A DNA stretch of 64,000 bases, from contig NZ_CAXPMC010000014.1 of the NCBI RefSeq assembly GCF_964218355.1, positions 62,001 to 126,000 on the forward strand, given 5' to 3'. Of the stretch, positions 15,925-23,559 are shown one piece after another (position 1 is the first letter of the stretch; each line of letters begins with the position of its first letter). Source of the DNA: Ferrovibrio sp964218355 (GTDB taxonomy: Bacteria; Pseudomonadota; Alphaproteobacteria; Ferrovibrionales; Ferrovibrionaceae). The translations under genes were made by a program, and so were the position numbers. Under the pieces are notes generated by a model. It had not been told where the DNA came from and ran no database searches. It saw only the letters and a program-made list of their open reading frames with translations.

Positions 15925-17433
15925 CTAGTCGGCAACTATGCGCCTGTGGCCGTCTCTCCGCTTTCGCTCCGCGCGCAAATCTTCTCGAGCAGCTAGGTCC
16001 TGTACTATCAGGGCTTCCAGCACATCTCTACGCATCGTATGCCGGCCTGAAAGGCGAATTTTCTTTCCATACTTGAGCAGCCTGGCCCGTGGCCACGTTT
16101 TCACCCGTGCCCTTGCGATTTCAGTCTTTGCCAGAAAGGATTTGCGCAGATCCTGCCCATTGAAGGTCTCCAGGACTGACTTGTTCAGTTCAGGCTCAAG
16201 TTTCAACTGGGGTGCTTTCCCCCGAATAGCCTCGGAGACGAACGACTGAGTGAGATGAAAATAGAACTTCTCGCAAGTCTTGGTATTTGCGTGGCCCAGG
16301 TTCTTTGCTATCGCCGCAATCGGCACTCCGGCCATCGCCAATGTGCTGGCGTATGTATGGCGCAGGGTGTGAAATGTGACGTACTTAAATCCTGCCAACC
16401 GACATCCTGCTTGGAGCCGGACTGTACAATCAGCGTTCCGCCAGGGCTCTCCGTCCAACCTGCGGAATATCAGATCGTCTGAGTGAAGTGATATTGTCCT
16501 CTTGCGGAAGAACTCATGACCCTCTTCAGTGAGAATTACATTCCGGGACCTGTTGGTCTTGGTCGGCTTAAGGTAGAGAGTGCCGTTCTTTTCGTCGAAG
16601 TCGTCCGCTGTGGCGGTACTGATTTCCTGGAACCGGGCACCCGAGAACAGCGTACCTCGAACGAGATCCTGAAAATCAGCGGGCAGGAAGAACATCAACC
16701 GCTGGCACTCCTCCGCGGTCAGGCATTCCAGCTTCGAGACCTCTCCCAATGGGAACTGGGTTGCCCAGCGCCACCCGACGTCGCTTTTGACTTTGCCCTC
16801 CCGGAATGCCTTGTTCAAAGCTGCCTTGAAAATTCCAAGGTCATGGTTCGCGGTATTTCTACGCTTGCGGATTTCCTCCGGCGTGGATGGCGGGGCCAAG
16901 TATTTTCTATTTTTACCATACGGCCCGTGAACAGATCTCGGACTGGCCGCTATTGCAACATGCCAGTCCCTGATTTGCTTCACAGTGAGGTCGGCCACCC
17001 TGAGATGCCCGAAGGCGGGGAGGATCGTCGCGTTCGCCCGGCATTGGGTGTCCCGGATGTTCTTTTTATAGGTTCGGATCCAGTCGAGGTACTCCTCAAT
17101 GGCCTCCGCGACCATGTAGCTATCGCGAGGATCGTCGGTCGCGTCACTCGCCTTTGGAACAGGCGCCTCAAAGGCAATTGCATGCGGTTCAGCAGGATGG
17201 AAGCTGATCCTGGTCCCTGGTGTAAAAATGCCGCTTATTCGGTCGAGCCAAATATCGATGGCTTTTATGTCATAGGCGCCCAGGGCCATAACCGGTTGCG
17301 GCATGCCGCGCTTCAAGAAATCCGGCATACGCTGCGCCAGCTGACTTTCAGTCATGCCAAGATAGGCGGCGAGCATCGGGGTTGTGAGTAGACGGGGTGA
17401 CAGAGCGACCCCGGTAGCAGCTACTGCGCTCAT
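15925..17433 (-). CDS. Tyrosine recombinase / integrase
   Basis: A 502-residue tyrosine recombinase. The C-terminal catalytic domain retains the full residue set: R in FSGARFQEIS, K in LKPTKTNRSR, H-x2-R in FHTLRHTYAS, H in LGHANTKT, and the nucleophile Y in CEKFYFHL. A core-binding domain with EYLDWIRTYKKNIRDTQ precedes it. The N-terminus (MLAAYLGMTESQLAQRMPDF) looks like a small winged helix. GGAGG seven bases before ATG 17433 fixes the start. It lies downstream of tniQ and the HigA-like gene on the same strand. It could be an independent island integrase, or a recombinase working with the Tn7-like module. Confidence 0.9.
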   Translation of the reverse strand: MSAVAATGVALSPRLLTTPMLAAYLGMTESQLAQRMPDFLKRGMPQPVMALGAYDIKAIDIWLDRISGIFTPGTRISFHPAEPHAIAFEAPVPKASDATDDPRDSYMVAEAIEEYLDWIRTYKKNIRDTQCRANATILPAFGHLRVADLTVKQIRDWHVAIAASPRSVHGPYGKNRKYLAPPSTPEEIRKRRNTANHDLGIFKAALNKAFREGKVKSDVGWRWATQFPLGEVSKLECLTAEECQRLMFFLPADFQDLVRGTLFSGARFQEISTATADDFDEKNGTLYLKPTKTNRSRNVILTEEGHEFFRKRTISLHSDDLIFRRLDGEPWRNADCTVRLQAGCRLAGFKYVTFHTLRHTYASTLAMAGVPIAAIAKNLGHANTKTCEKFYFHLTQSFVSEAIRGKAPQLKLEPELNKSVLETFNGQDLRKSFLAKTEIARARVKTWPRARLLKYGKKIRLSGRHTMRRDVLEALIVQDLAAREDLRAERKRRDGHRRIVAD

Positions 17434-17546
17434 GGGTGACCTCCGCATATTTCGGGATCACCTTACGCCTATATGGATTTCTCTCCAGAGGACTTTACGC
17501 CGCCTACAATGGCATTCTCCCCTTCGGGAGATGGGCTCGCCTGCCC

Positions 17547-17894
17547 CTACGAGTGCCTGACCGACCTTGATGGACCCGCAAGCTTTCTACGGGTTGCGAG
17601 GGTCATCCCCTCGCGCTCCAGAAGCCGCGAGATTGCAGCTATCAGCAAGAACCCCTCATCATTGCTTTTGGGATCAAACAATAGGCCAACGTCAGTAGCA
17701 GGGCATTCAAGCTCCTGGGCGAGTTCGGCATCGACCTTGGTTGCTGACCTGTAGTTTGCCAGTATGCGGCTACCCACTTCCGCTTCGCCGCCAAGTATTG
17801 CGTCGACAGCCTCTCGCAGAATCTCACGTCTGAAGGCCATATCGGTCTTCGCGCGCCTCACCACGAACGTGTGGAATGACCTTGTCAATGCCAT
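17547..17894 (-). CDS. HigA-like antidote / regulator
   Basis: A 115-residue protein that aligns by eye with addiction-module antidote proteins. It has an ALTR-start helix, DMAFRREILREAVDAILGGE, SRILANYRSATKVDAELAQE where a helix-turn-helix is expected, and FLLIAAISRLLEREGM. No toxin gene is adjacent, so it is either an orphan antitoxin or a regulator. GGAGG about eight bases before ATG 17894 supports that start; ATG 17909 is also in frame. It sits 35 bases after tniQ and 113 before the integrase start, all on the minus strand. Confidence 0.55.
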   Translation of the reverse strand: MALTRSFHTFVVRRAKTDMAFRREILREAVDAILGGEAEVGSRILANYRSATKVDAELAQELECPATDVGLLFDPKSNDEGFLLIAAISRLLEREGMTLATRRKLAGPSRSVRHS

Positions 17895-17929
17895 CGCCAT
17901 ATCCTCCATGAGATCGGCTACGTTGGTGC

Positions 17930-19558
17930 TCAGGCCGTTGATCTAGCCTCAAGGTACTGCCCAGAACCGACAAACAAGTCGAGCGCGCCGATCCTCTGGC
18001 GTGCCGCGGAGCGCTCCAGGAACAGCTGCAACGCCGGCCCGCTATAGTGAAACCGTCGAAGCCCGGCCTGACGATCGTCGACGCCAACGACGGGTATGGA
18101 GCCATTGAGCGCCGCCTTTATCAGGTGCGTTGGCGTGAAACCGGCCTGGCGAAGCCGGACAACTGCCCTCTGGTAATTGATCCCGGGCCCGCTTTCGTCA
18201 GTGTCCATGGCCATCTCCAGCCTGTTCAGCAGGCGGGCGATGGTCGTTTTGTCTATCTCGTAGCGCTTCTTTATTCTGGGTGCTATCCGCTGATTGGGCG
18301 TCAGCAGTCCGTCATGTACAAGAGACCGGTAGGCAGGCTTGGAAACGCCAAGAAGCCTGGATGCGGTGCCGCTGTCGACAATGTGCCTGCGCCGATCCAG
18401 ATACGCCCTGATAGAGGCTCGGTCAATCAGAGCCATTGTCCGCTTGAACCCCATTGGACCTGTCTGACCGGTCAACTCGCCCTCGCGAAGAAGAACGTCA
18501 ACTGTTTGCGGCGCCACCTTCAGTGCCTTTGCGGCCCGCGGTCGGGATACCAGAACCGGATTCCTGGCTGCCTTGAGCCATTTGTTTCGATCCGTCGTAT
18601 AGCCTCCCGTCCATTGCGCATGAACGTACTTTGCCATCTCCTTGCGGATGACTTTCAGCGACGACCTGGTGAATTTATGGGATACGGTCGAGTAAAATAT
18701 TCCGAATTCCTTGAGTAGTCCGGTGCCTTCGGAACTGGCCTTGTTGGAATCCCGTACGCGATCAAGGAATGCATGGAAGCTCCCCGGCCAGGCACCGAGG
18801 ATTTCGGCCGCGCGTGCCAGATGCTGCAAATTCTCCACGATGCCCTTTCCTGCTCCTTCGGACCGGACAAGTCGCCCCTCCAGATCGAACGAGAAGGAGC
18901 CGAGCACATGGACCACATCCATGAACTCCACAGCCGGCAGGGTTGATAGCGGATTATCTGACCAATCCGACTTCCTGAAGGGTGGGTTGCCGAAAACCTT
19001 GGAGGACACGGTCTGCGACAAGTCCAGTAGTAGTTCATCGACAGTCTCTGCTCCGGCGGACCGGAAGTCAGCACCACAGGGGCAGAAGCATATTCTGCTG
19101 CGATTCCAGGATATGGAGGATCCGCACGCAGGGCATTCATCGATCAGTCTTGTTTTATGGCGTGGGCAAGCACAGAAGAATCTGAGTTCCCATTCAGACC
19201 TGCATACAGGGCTCTCCGCGAGGCATTGCGAGCAGACCCTGGCCGAGGTCAGCTCCAGATACTGGCGCTTCAGGACCTGTCCATTCAGGCTCACGTAGGC
19301 CGGCGACTTTCCAGGCGGCGGCCAGTAGGTCCGCCGTCGCAATTCTTCCATCGCCACCCCTGTCACAGCTGACAGGGCACTCATGTCCGAAAACGTTGAA
19401 ATGCCCGCAGACAGGCCGGAGAGGTTCAATATCCAGTGGAAGCTCGGGTAAAAGTTTGCTTCAGCGCACCTCAGTAAATAGCCATGCAGGCTCTCGACGT
19501 CCTTTATGCCCGGACGAACGACAAGCCGCTTGGCAGACTCTGTGGTGGCGACAGTCAT
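17930..19558 (-). CDS. tniQ: TniQ/TnsD-type target-site selector
   Basis: A 542-residue TniQ-family protein. The N-terminal TniQ domain has DVESLHGYLLRCAEANFYPS and then the zinc-binding pattern: ARVCSQCLAES, FFCACPRHKTRLIDECPACG and a further FCPCG. The C-terminal half contains repeated helix-turn-helix-like segments (KVAPQTVDVLLREGEL and ASRLLGVSKPAYRSLVHDGL), suitable for reading a specific DNA target. TniQ proteins link the TnsC filament to the chosen site. The length is intermediate between short CRISPR-associated TniQ and full TnsD. It starts 13 bases after tnsC. Confidence 0.88.
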   Translation of the reverse strand: MTVATTESAKRLVVRPGIKDVESLHGYLLRCAEANFYPSFHWILNLSGLSAGISTFSDMSALSAVTGVAMEELRRRTYWPPPGKSPAYVSLNGQVLKRQYLELTSARVCSQCLAESPVCRSEWELRFFCACPRHKTRLIDECPACGSSISWNRSRICFCPCGADFRSAGAETVDELLLDLSQTVSSKVFGNPPFRKSDWSDNPLSTLPAVEFMDVVHVLGSFSFDLEGRLVRSEGAGKGIVENLQHLARAAEILGAWPGSFHAFLDRVRDSNKASSEGTGLLKEFGIFYSTVSHKFTRSSLKVIRKEMAKYVHAQWTGGYTTDRNKWLKAARNPVLVSRPRAAKALKVAPQTVDVLLREGELTGQTGPMGFKRTMALIDRASIRAYLDRRRHIVDSGTASRLLGVSKPAYRSLVHDGLLTPNQRIAPRIKKRYEIDKTTIARLLNRLEMAMDTDESGPGINYQRAVVRLRQAGFTPTHLIKAALNGSIPVVGVDDRQAGLRRFHYSGPALQLFLERSAARQRIGALDLFVGSGQYLEARSTA

Positions 19559-19571
19559 GGCACAAAGATGC

Positions 19572-20633
19572 CTATGCCGCCTGCTTTGGAGCGACCTTCG
19601 ACTTGACAGACGTATTGAAGGGTGGATTCGTAAGTATCACCTGCATTTTCCCCCACGTCTCATCAATTTCCGGCAGCGGCCCCAGGAAAGGATCAGGCTT
19701 TATTCGCCGGGCGGTCGTAAGTTTGTATGCCTTGCTAAGTGACTTTGCTGTGATACGTGGCTCATTCAACTCGATCGCTATATGCGCCCCCTGCCTGACG
19801 ATTTTCATCAGTGACGAGACCAGGCCTTTCGATGCGAAGAAAAGGCGCTGCGCCATTTCCGGATCTGACAGCCCGGATTTTTCGCGCAACGGCAATTGAT
19901 CATCCAGCTCACTGAGGAAGTGGAAGAACTCTTCCCGCTTCGCCTCGTGCCACCTGAATGGCTTCAGGTATGCCTGGGCCATAAAGCGACGATCGAGCTG
20001 AGGGTATGATTCGAGGATCTTGCCGCACTTCTCCAACCCCACAAGAACCACCGGCAGCCGGCTTTGCGTGATCAGGTTCTTGAGCCAGTCCGAAGTTGAC
20101 TGAAGCGACTTTGCACTCTCATGTTCGAGAAAATGCTGAAACTCATCGACGATGATGATTTCGACACCGCATCGCTTTAGCAGACGGATCAGGCGGTCCG
20201 TTCTGGCATTCAAGGTACCCTTATCCGCGAGCGGATCTCCCAACGCAAAAAGCATCGACTCAGCCAGGGACTTCATCGTCGGGACGGCAGGTGCGTCCAC
20301 CTTCAGAACCGGGATTCGCTGCCCTTCCTCCTCCTCTGACACCTTGTGCCGCTGCATATAGGCCGCCACCACTGCCGATTTTCCGGTACCGCTCTCCCCC
20401 AGGACCATCATGCAGTACGGGTCCGTGGCGCCCTTGCTCCATGTGCGGCAGTATTCAAGCTTACGGATGATATTGTCCCATCTTTTGTGCCGGATGCGGG
20501 CCGTCTCTATGAGTAGTGACGCACCATCACCACATGCCAGATCTAGGAAGGGCGCCGCGCCCCGATCGCCGTTACCTCCGGAGTCTTGCGGGGATTCGCC
20601 CGAATCAGATGTCGTCTTCGTCGTCAGCGTCAT
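19572..20633 (-). CDS. tnsC: TnsC/TniB-type AAA+ transposition regulator
   Basis: A 353-residue ATPase. Walker A is MVLGESGTGKSAVVAAY and Walker B is VEIIIVDEFQHFLEHE, followed by sensor-like VVLVGLEKCGKILES and DRRFMAQAYLKPF. This matches TniB/TnsC, which forms filaments on DNA and couples TniQ target choice to the transposase. GGAG about seven bases upstream favours ATG 20633; ATG 20666 would add 11 residues and lengthen the overlap. The start lies inside the 3' end of tnsB, an overlap of 29 bases. The C-terminal tail contains ILTNPPFNTS, which resembles a methyltransferase motif only by chance. Confidence 0.9.
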   Translation of the reverse strand: MTLTTKTTSDSGESPQDSGGNGDRGAAPFLDLACGDGASLLIETARIRHKRWDNIIRKLEYCRTWSKGATDPYCMMVLGESGTGKSAVVAAYMQRHKVSEEEEGQRIPVLKVDAPAVPTMKSLAESMLFALGDPLADKGTLNARTDRLIRLLKRCGVEIIIVDEFQHFLEHESAKSLQSTSDWLKNLITQSRLPVVLVGLEKCGKILESYPQLDRRFMAQAYLKPFRWHEAKREEFFHFLSELDDQLPLREKSGLSDPEMAQRLFFASKGLVSSLMKIVRQGAHIAIELNEPRITAKSLSKAYKLTTARRIKPDPFLGPLPEIDETWGKMQVILTNPPFNTSVKSKVAPKQAA

Positions 20634-22470
20634 GCGGGGTCTCCGATTGGCTTCTGTCTTCTTCATCGAAGTCGATCAGGTCATCGTCGTCGTCGAGATC
20701 GGCGCCCTCCAGTGCCGCTATCCGGCCAATTGCGTCGAGGCCTTCGGACGAAACGCCGTCAGCCCCAGATTCTGGCCGACCGGCAGGGTTGGTACCGTCA
20801 ACGCCAAGGAGCCTGGCTGCCTTCATATGGGATGACGTCAGCGTCCCTTCCTCCCAGCCATTTTTATACCAGCCCACGATCCTCTCCCTTACCTTGGCCA
20901 GGGAGAGTTGTCGTATCTGCGGATCGGTCGCTTCCCGGCGATACTTCCGAAACACTCGATGCTGCTGGAGCGAAAGGCCGCGAGCGTATTCCTGGTCTAT
21001 GGCTGGCACCGAGATTGCAATCCCGGTACCCGGATCGATGACATTGATACTGCCAAGGTCACTGACGTCGTAGCGCACCGTCACCGTAACGGCTCCGCGG
21101 TTGGCGAGTCGGATGGCGGCGAGCTCCTCGGACTGGTAGATGAGGCCCAGAAGCTGAACGCCGTAATGCTGTATGGTGCGATCCGCAATGTGCGATAGCG
21201 CAAACTCGACGTCGTTTGCTGCTGCCGGAAGGCGTGCCGGATACTTTTCGATGCCCTCGTTCCAGCGACGCACGGGAATGTCATGGATGCCACGCCTGAT
21301 ATCCTGGGAAAAGTCGCCGACAATCCAGGTGTAGAGGATGCGAACCAGCACCTGCAGGCTGATCGCCGCGTTCTTCTCGGACTTGTATTCCCCTCGCTCT
21401 ATCACATTTGAGAATGTGCGACCCGGCAGCCCGGCGAGGAGCTGGCTGTTAATGATTCCGAAAAACCTCTCGACGATTGGCTTCAGCCATGGGCTGCGCA
21501 CCCGGGCATGGAGGATCTGAATGTCCAGCTGCTGGCAGGCCATCTCGAAGCTTCGGGAGTGAAACTCCTTGCCGTTGTCCACAACGATGCATTCCGGAAT
21601 CCCGTAGCAGGGCCAGTCGTTGGCAATGTCGTCATACCTTGCCAAGGCCGCTGTTTTTGGGTGTATGGCATGCTTGAGACAGGACAGAACAGAGTGCCAA
21701 CTGGGCGGGACAAACCCGATGTGGAAGCCCACCGGCATCCTTGTATAGGCGTCGATAGCGATGGTCAGCCAGGGACGGCCGATCGCAAAGCGTCGTTGTG
21801 AGTCCATGACGATCAGATCCAGTTTGGTGTGGTCCACCTCGATACGCTCCAGCGGCCGCGTCGTGGTGATCCCCTTATTCCAGGCCCGGAATTTGAGATC
21901 GGCTGCGACTCTGCCGTAACGTTTGGCTATGCGTTCATACGGATTTGTGTGCCGATTAATTTCATCGTAGAGCCAGCGGAGGCTCGGAACCGGCAGTACT
22001 GATTTGCGTCCGGGGCGGGAATTCTCCGCGTCGATCGCCACAAGCACTGCGTCATATACCCTGCGCACCGTTGCCCTTTCGGGTGTCAGGTATCGGTCGC
22101 GGACCACTCGCGCGACAATGTCCAGAACCTGCCTGGGGAGGCGACGCCCGCGCCAGCCGCGGTGGCGCGTGCTTGGAAACAGGGACCGGATGTCCCTGCC
22201 GGCGGCCAGAAAATCACGGAACCATCTGCGGATTGTCGAATAGGACGGTGCGGCAGGATCATTGAGCGCCTTCGCTGTCGCCGCAATCATAGGCATGGCC
22301 ATGGCTTCTGACAGCTGGGTCATTCCGGCCAGGTGAAGAGGTCGGATATATGCCCATTTTCGCTCGAATAGCTTTCTTTCTTCGGCGCTAAGTCCGGCAA
22401 TATCCCGCTTCAGCTTTTGCACCAGGTGATCCGGATTGAGGGTGCTTCGCTTCAGCTGCGGCACAGGCAC
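20605..22470 (-). CDS. tnsB: TnsB-type DDE transposase, main frame
   Basis: A 621-residue Mu/TnsB-family transposase. The RNase H-fold catalytic triad is visible: D in ERIEVDHTKLDLIV, D in CIVVDNGKEFHS, and E in WLKPIVERFFGIINS. N-terminal winged-helix regions (PSYSTIRRWFRDFLAAGRD) and a C-terminal beta-barrel region follow the usual order, ending in a very acidic tail (DLDDDDDLIDFDEEDRS), as expected for a TnsC contact. In isolation the frame would begin at GTG 22470, with no strong ribosome site. Reading through a -1 shift at 22479-22485 would add about 60 N-terminal residues from the upstream frame. Confidence 0.9.
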   Translation of the reverse strand: MPVPQLKRSTLNPDHLVQKLKRDIAGLSAEERKLFERKWAYIRPLHLAGMTQLSEAMAMPMIAATAKALNDPAAPSYSTIRRWFRDFLAAGRDIRSLFPSTRHRGWRGRRLPRQVLDIVARVVRDRYLTPERATVRRVYDAVLVAIDAENSRPGRKSVLPVPSLRWLYDEINRHTNPYERIAKRYGRVAADLKFRAWNKGITTTRPLERIEVDHTKLDLIVMDSQRRFAIGRPWLTIAIDAYTRMPVGFHIGFVPPSWHSVLSCLKHAIHPKTAALARYDDIANDWPCYGIPECIVVDNGKEFHSRSFEMACQQLDIQILHARVRSPWLKPIVERFFGIINSQLLAGLPGRTFSNVIERGEYKSEKNAAISLQVLVRILYTWIVGDFSQDIRRGIHDIPVRRWNEGIEKYPARLPAAANDVEFALSHIADRTIQHYGVQLLGLIYQSEELAAIRLANRGAVTVTVRYDVSDLGSINVIDPGTGIAISVPAIDQEYARGLSLQQHRVFRKYRREATDPQIRQLSLAKVRERIVGWYKNGWEEGTLTSSHMKAARLLGVDGTNPAGRPESGADGVSSEGLDAIGRIAALEGADLDDDDDLIDFDEEDRSQSETPHDADDEDDI

Positions 22471-22646
22471 CTTGAGTTGTTTTTTTTCTCAGCGATTCCG
22501 ACCGCTATGTCGACATGCTTGATCTGCGTGAGGTCTCCAGTCTTCTCGCACCGCAGGTGGACAACATCGCCGATGACGCTGATCACCTGATGCAGCAGAC
22601 CGGACATCCAAAGATACATACCTACGGAGAGCGGTATCGCCGGCAT
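22452..22646 (-). CDS. TnsB N-terminal piece in the preceding frame
   Basis: A 64-codon frame that starts ten bases after tnsA and overlaps the start of tnsB by 19 bases. Its translation (MYLWMSGLLHQVISVIGD, then VVHLRCEKTGDLTQI) resembles the small beta-rich domain at the N-terminus of many TnsB/TniA transposases. It ends GIAEKKNNSRCLCRS, where AEKKN is encoded across the slippery A-AAA-AAC. Without a shift it terminates shortly after. With a -1 shift it continues AEKKNQLKVPVPQLKR into tnsB with no intervening stop. It is either part of a frameshift-produced TnsB or the trace of a homopolymer indel. Confidence 0.6.
   Translation of the reverse strand: MPAIPLSVGMYLWMSGLLHQVISVIGDVVHLRCEKTGDLTQIKHVDIAVGIAEKKNNSRCLCRS
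22479..22485 (-). promoter_or_regulatory. Candidate -1 ribosomal frameshift site A-AAA-AAC
   Basis: On the minus strand the bases read GAG AAA AAA AAC AAC in the upstream frame, which places A-AAA-AAC exactly in the X-XXY-YYZ register of a classical -1 slippery heptamer. A -1 slip enters the tnsB frame nine bases before its GTG. Confidence 0.55.
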
Positions 22647-22655
22647 TCGCGCACC

Positions 22656-23294
22656 TCACGCCCAGGTCAGAAGCATGTCTGGCGTTATTGGCGCCACGGC
22701 CAGGTCAGCCGCGAGATATCCACGGGCGAGCAGGCTGTAGATGGTGGCGATGTCAGGCAGGTCCGAATCCAGCATATGACCCAGCTCTTCCGCCGACAGC
22801 TCGCCGCTCGACGTCAGGGTCCTCTTCACCAGGTCGAACTTGTGCTCTTCGATGCCGTGGCATCGATATCTGAGGAGTATCTTCCGATTGGACAGGAGCG
22901 GTTCGACCTTGATATCCACGTCAGTCACCACCCGGTACTGGTAGCCTAACTGCCCAAAGTGATTGGCGGCGGCCGCGAACACTGCCTCGTATTTGCTCAC
23001 CCTTTTGGCCGGCTTCACCTCGTAGAGGAAATTCCCATTCCGCTGTTCGACGTAAAAGTCCGGCGTGTAGCGAAGGCTCTTCCCTGCGGCCTGAAGCTGC
23101 ACAGTCACCGGCTGCTCCCTGAACCGGAGAACCCGGTCTTCGAACTCCAGGTGGGTGACGAACTCCTGCTCGAGATGAGACTCGCAATAGATCGTCCGGC
23201 CGCTCTTACGGCTGGGGAACCGGCTCATGCACCTAGGCATCGAAGGCAGAATCACCTTCCTGGCACGCCGTCCGTCCATTGAAATCATTGGCAT
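22656..23294 (-). CDS. tnsA: TnsA-type transposon endonuclease
   Basis: A 212-residue restriction-endonuclease-fold protein. The catalytic elements are E in CESHLEQEFVTHLEF, D in LRYTPDFYVEQRNG and the E-x-K pair in FLYEVKPAKRVSKYE. A C-terminal helical domain follows (SAEELGHMLDSDLPDIATIY). In Tn7, TnsA cuts the 5' ends so that the element leaves by cut-and-paste; the intact site here argues for the same. GAGG four bases before ATG 23294 gives the start, and a second ATG lies two codons downstream. It is the first gene of the transposition operon and reads away from the GTTGT-motif array. Confidence 0.88.
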   Translation of the reverse strand: MPMISMDGRRARKVILPSMPRCMSRFPSRKSGRTIYCESHLEQEFVTHLEFEDRVLRFREQPVTVQLQAAGKSLRYTPDFYVEQRNGNFLYEVKPAKRVSKYEAVFAAAANHFGQLGYQYRVVTDVDIKVEPLLSNRKILLRYRCHGIEEHKFDLVKRTLTSSGELSAEELGHMLDSDLPDIATIYSLLARGYLAADLAVAPITPDMLLTWA

Positions 23295-23311
23295 CTTTCC
23301 TCGAATATAGT

Positions 23312-23528
23312 GTTGTAGAAAAATACAACGTTGTAGACGCTACAACGCAGCCTCGGCAAAATGCAAGCGTGTTGATGAGGCGGCTCGGGTTGCAGGAATT
23401 CAGGCAGCAGCAGGAGCCTCCACAACCGGTATTGGGCGCTAATGGTTGTGGATCAGGTCACAGGCGGTTGTGGGATTTTGCTTAATCTCTGAAAAGAAAG
23501 GCGTTTCGACTTTGTCGGGAATTACAAC
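23312..23528. promoter_or_regulatory. Array of GTTGT/ACAAC motifs upstream of tnsA
   Basis: Eight copies of GTTGT or its complement lie in 217 bases (23312, 23325, 23330, 23342, 23422, 23445, 23467, 23524). The first four form two back-to-back palindromes: GTTGTA-GAAAAA-TACAAC at 23312-23329 and CGTTGTAG-ACG-CTACAACG at 23329-23347. The copies at 23445 and 23467 are 22 bases apart. They may be operators for tnsA or for the divergent gene at 23560, or transposase-binding sites of a transposon end. Confidence 0.55.
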
Positions 23529-23559
23529 CAGTCTGTATGTTCAGTGGGGTTGATGCTAA

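Larger units (their letters stand above)
17930..23294 (-). mobile_element. Tn7-like transposition module tnsA-tnsB-tnsC-tniQ
   Basis: Four core genes in the canonical Tn7 order on one strand: endonuclease TnsA, DDE transposase TnsB (split over two frames), AAA+ regulator TnsC/TniB and target selector TniQ. Gaps are 9-13 bases or overlaps. No Cas genes and no CRISPR were found nearby, so this is not an RNA-guided version as far as the window shows. Candidate end structures are at 23312-23528 and 25825-25915. A left terminus could not be located. Confidence 0.85.

Noticed and set aside
19572..20633. NPPF methyltransferase-like motif at the TnsC C-terminus
   Set aside because: The rest of the protein is a clear AAA+ TnsC/TniB; the motif is in a short tail and is most likely chance.
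17930..23294. CRISPR-associated transposon
   Set aside because: No cas gene, repeat array or guide-like repeat is visible around the tns genes.
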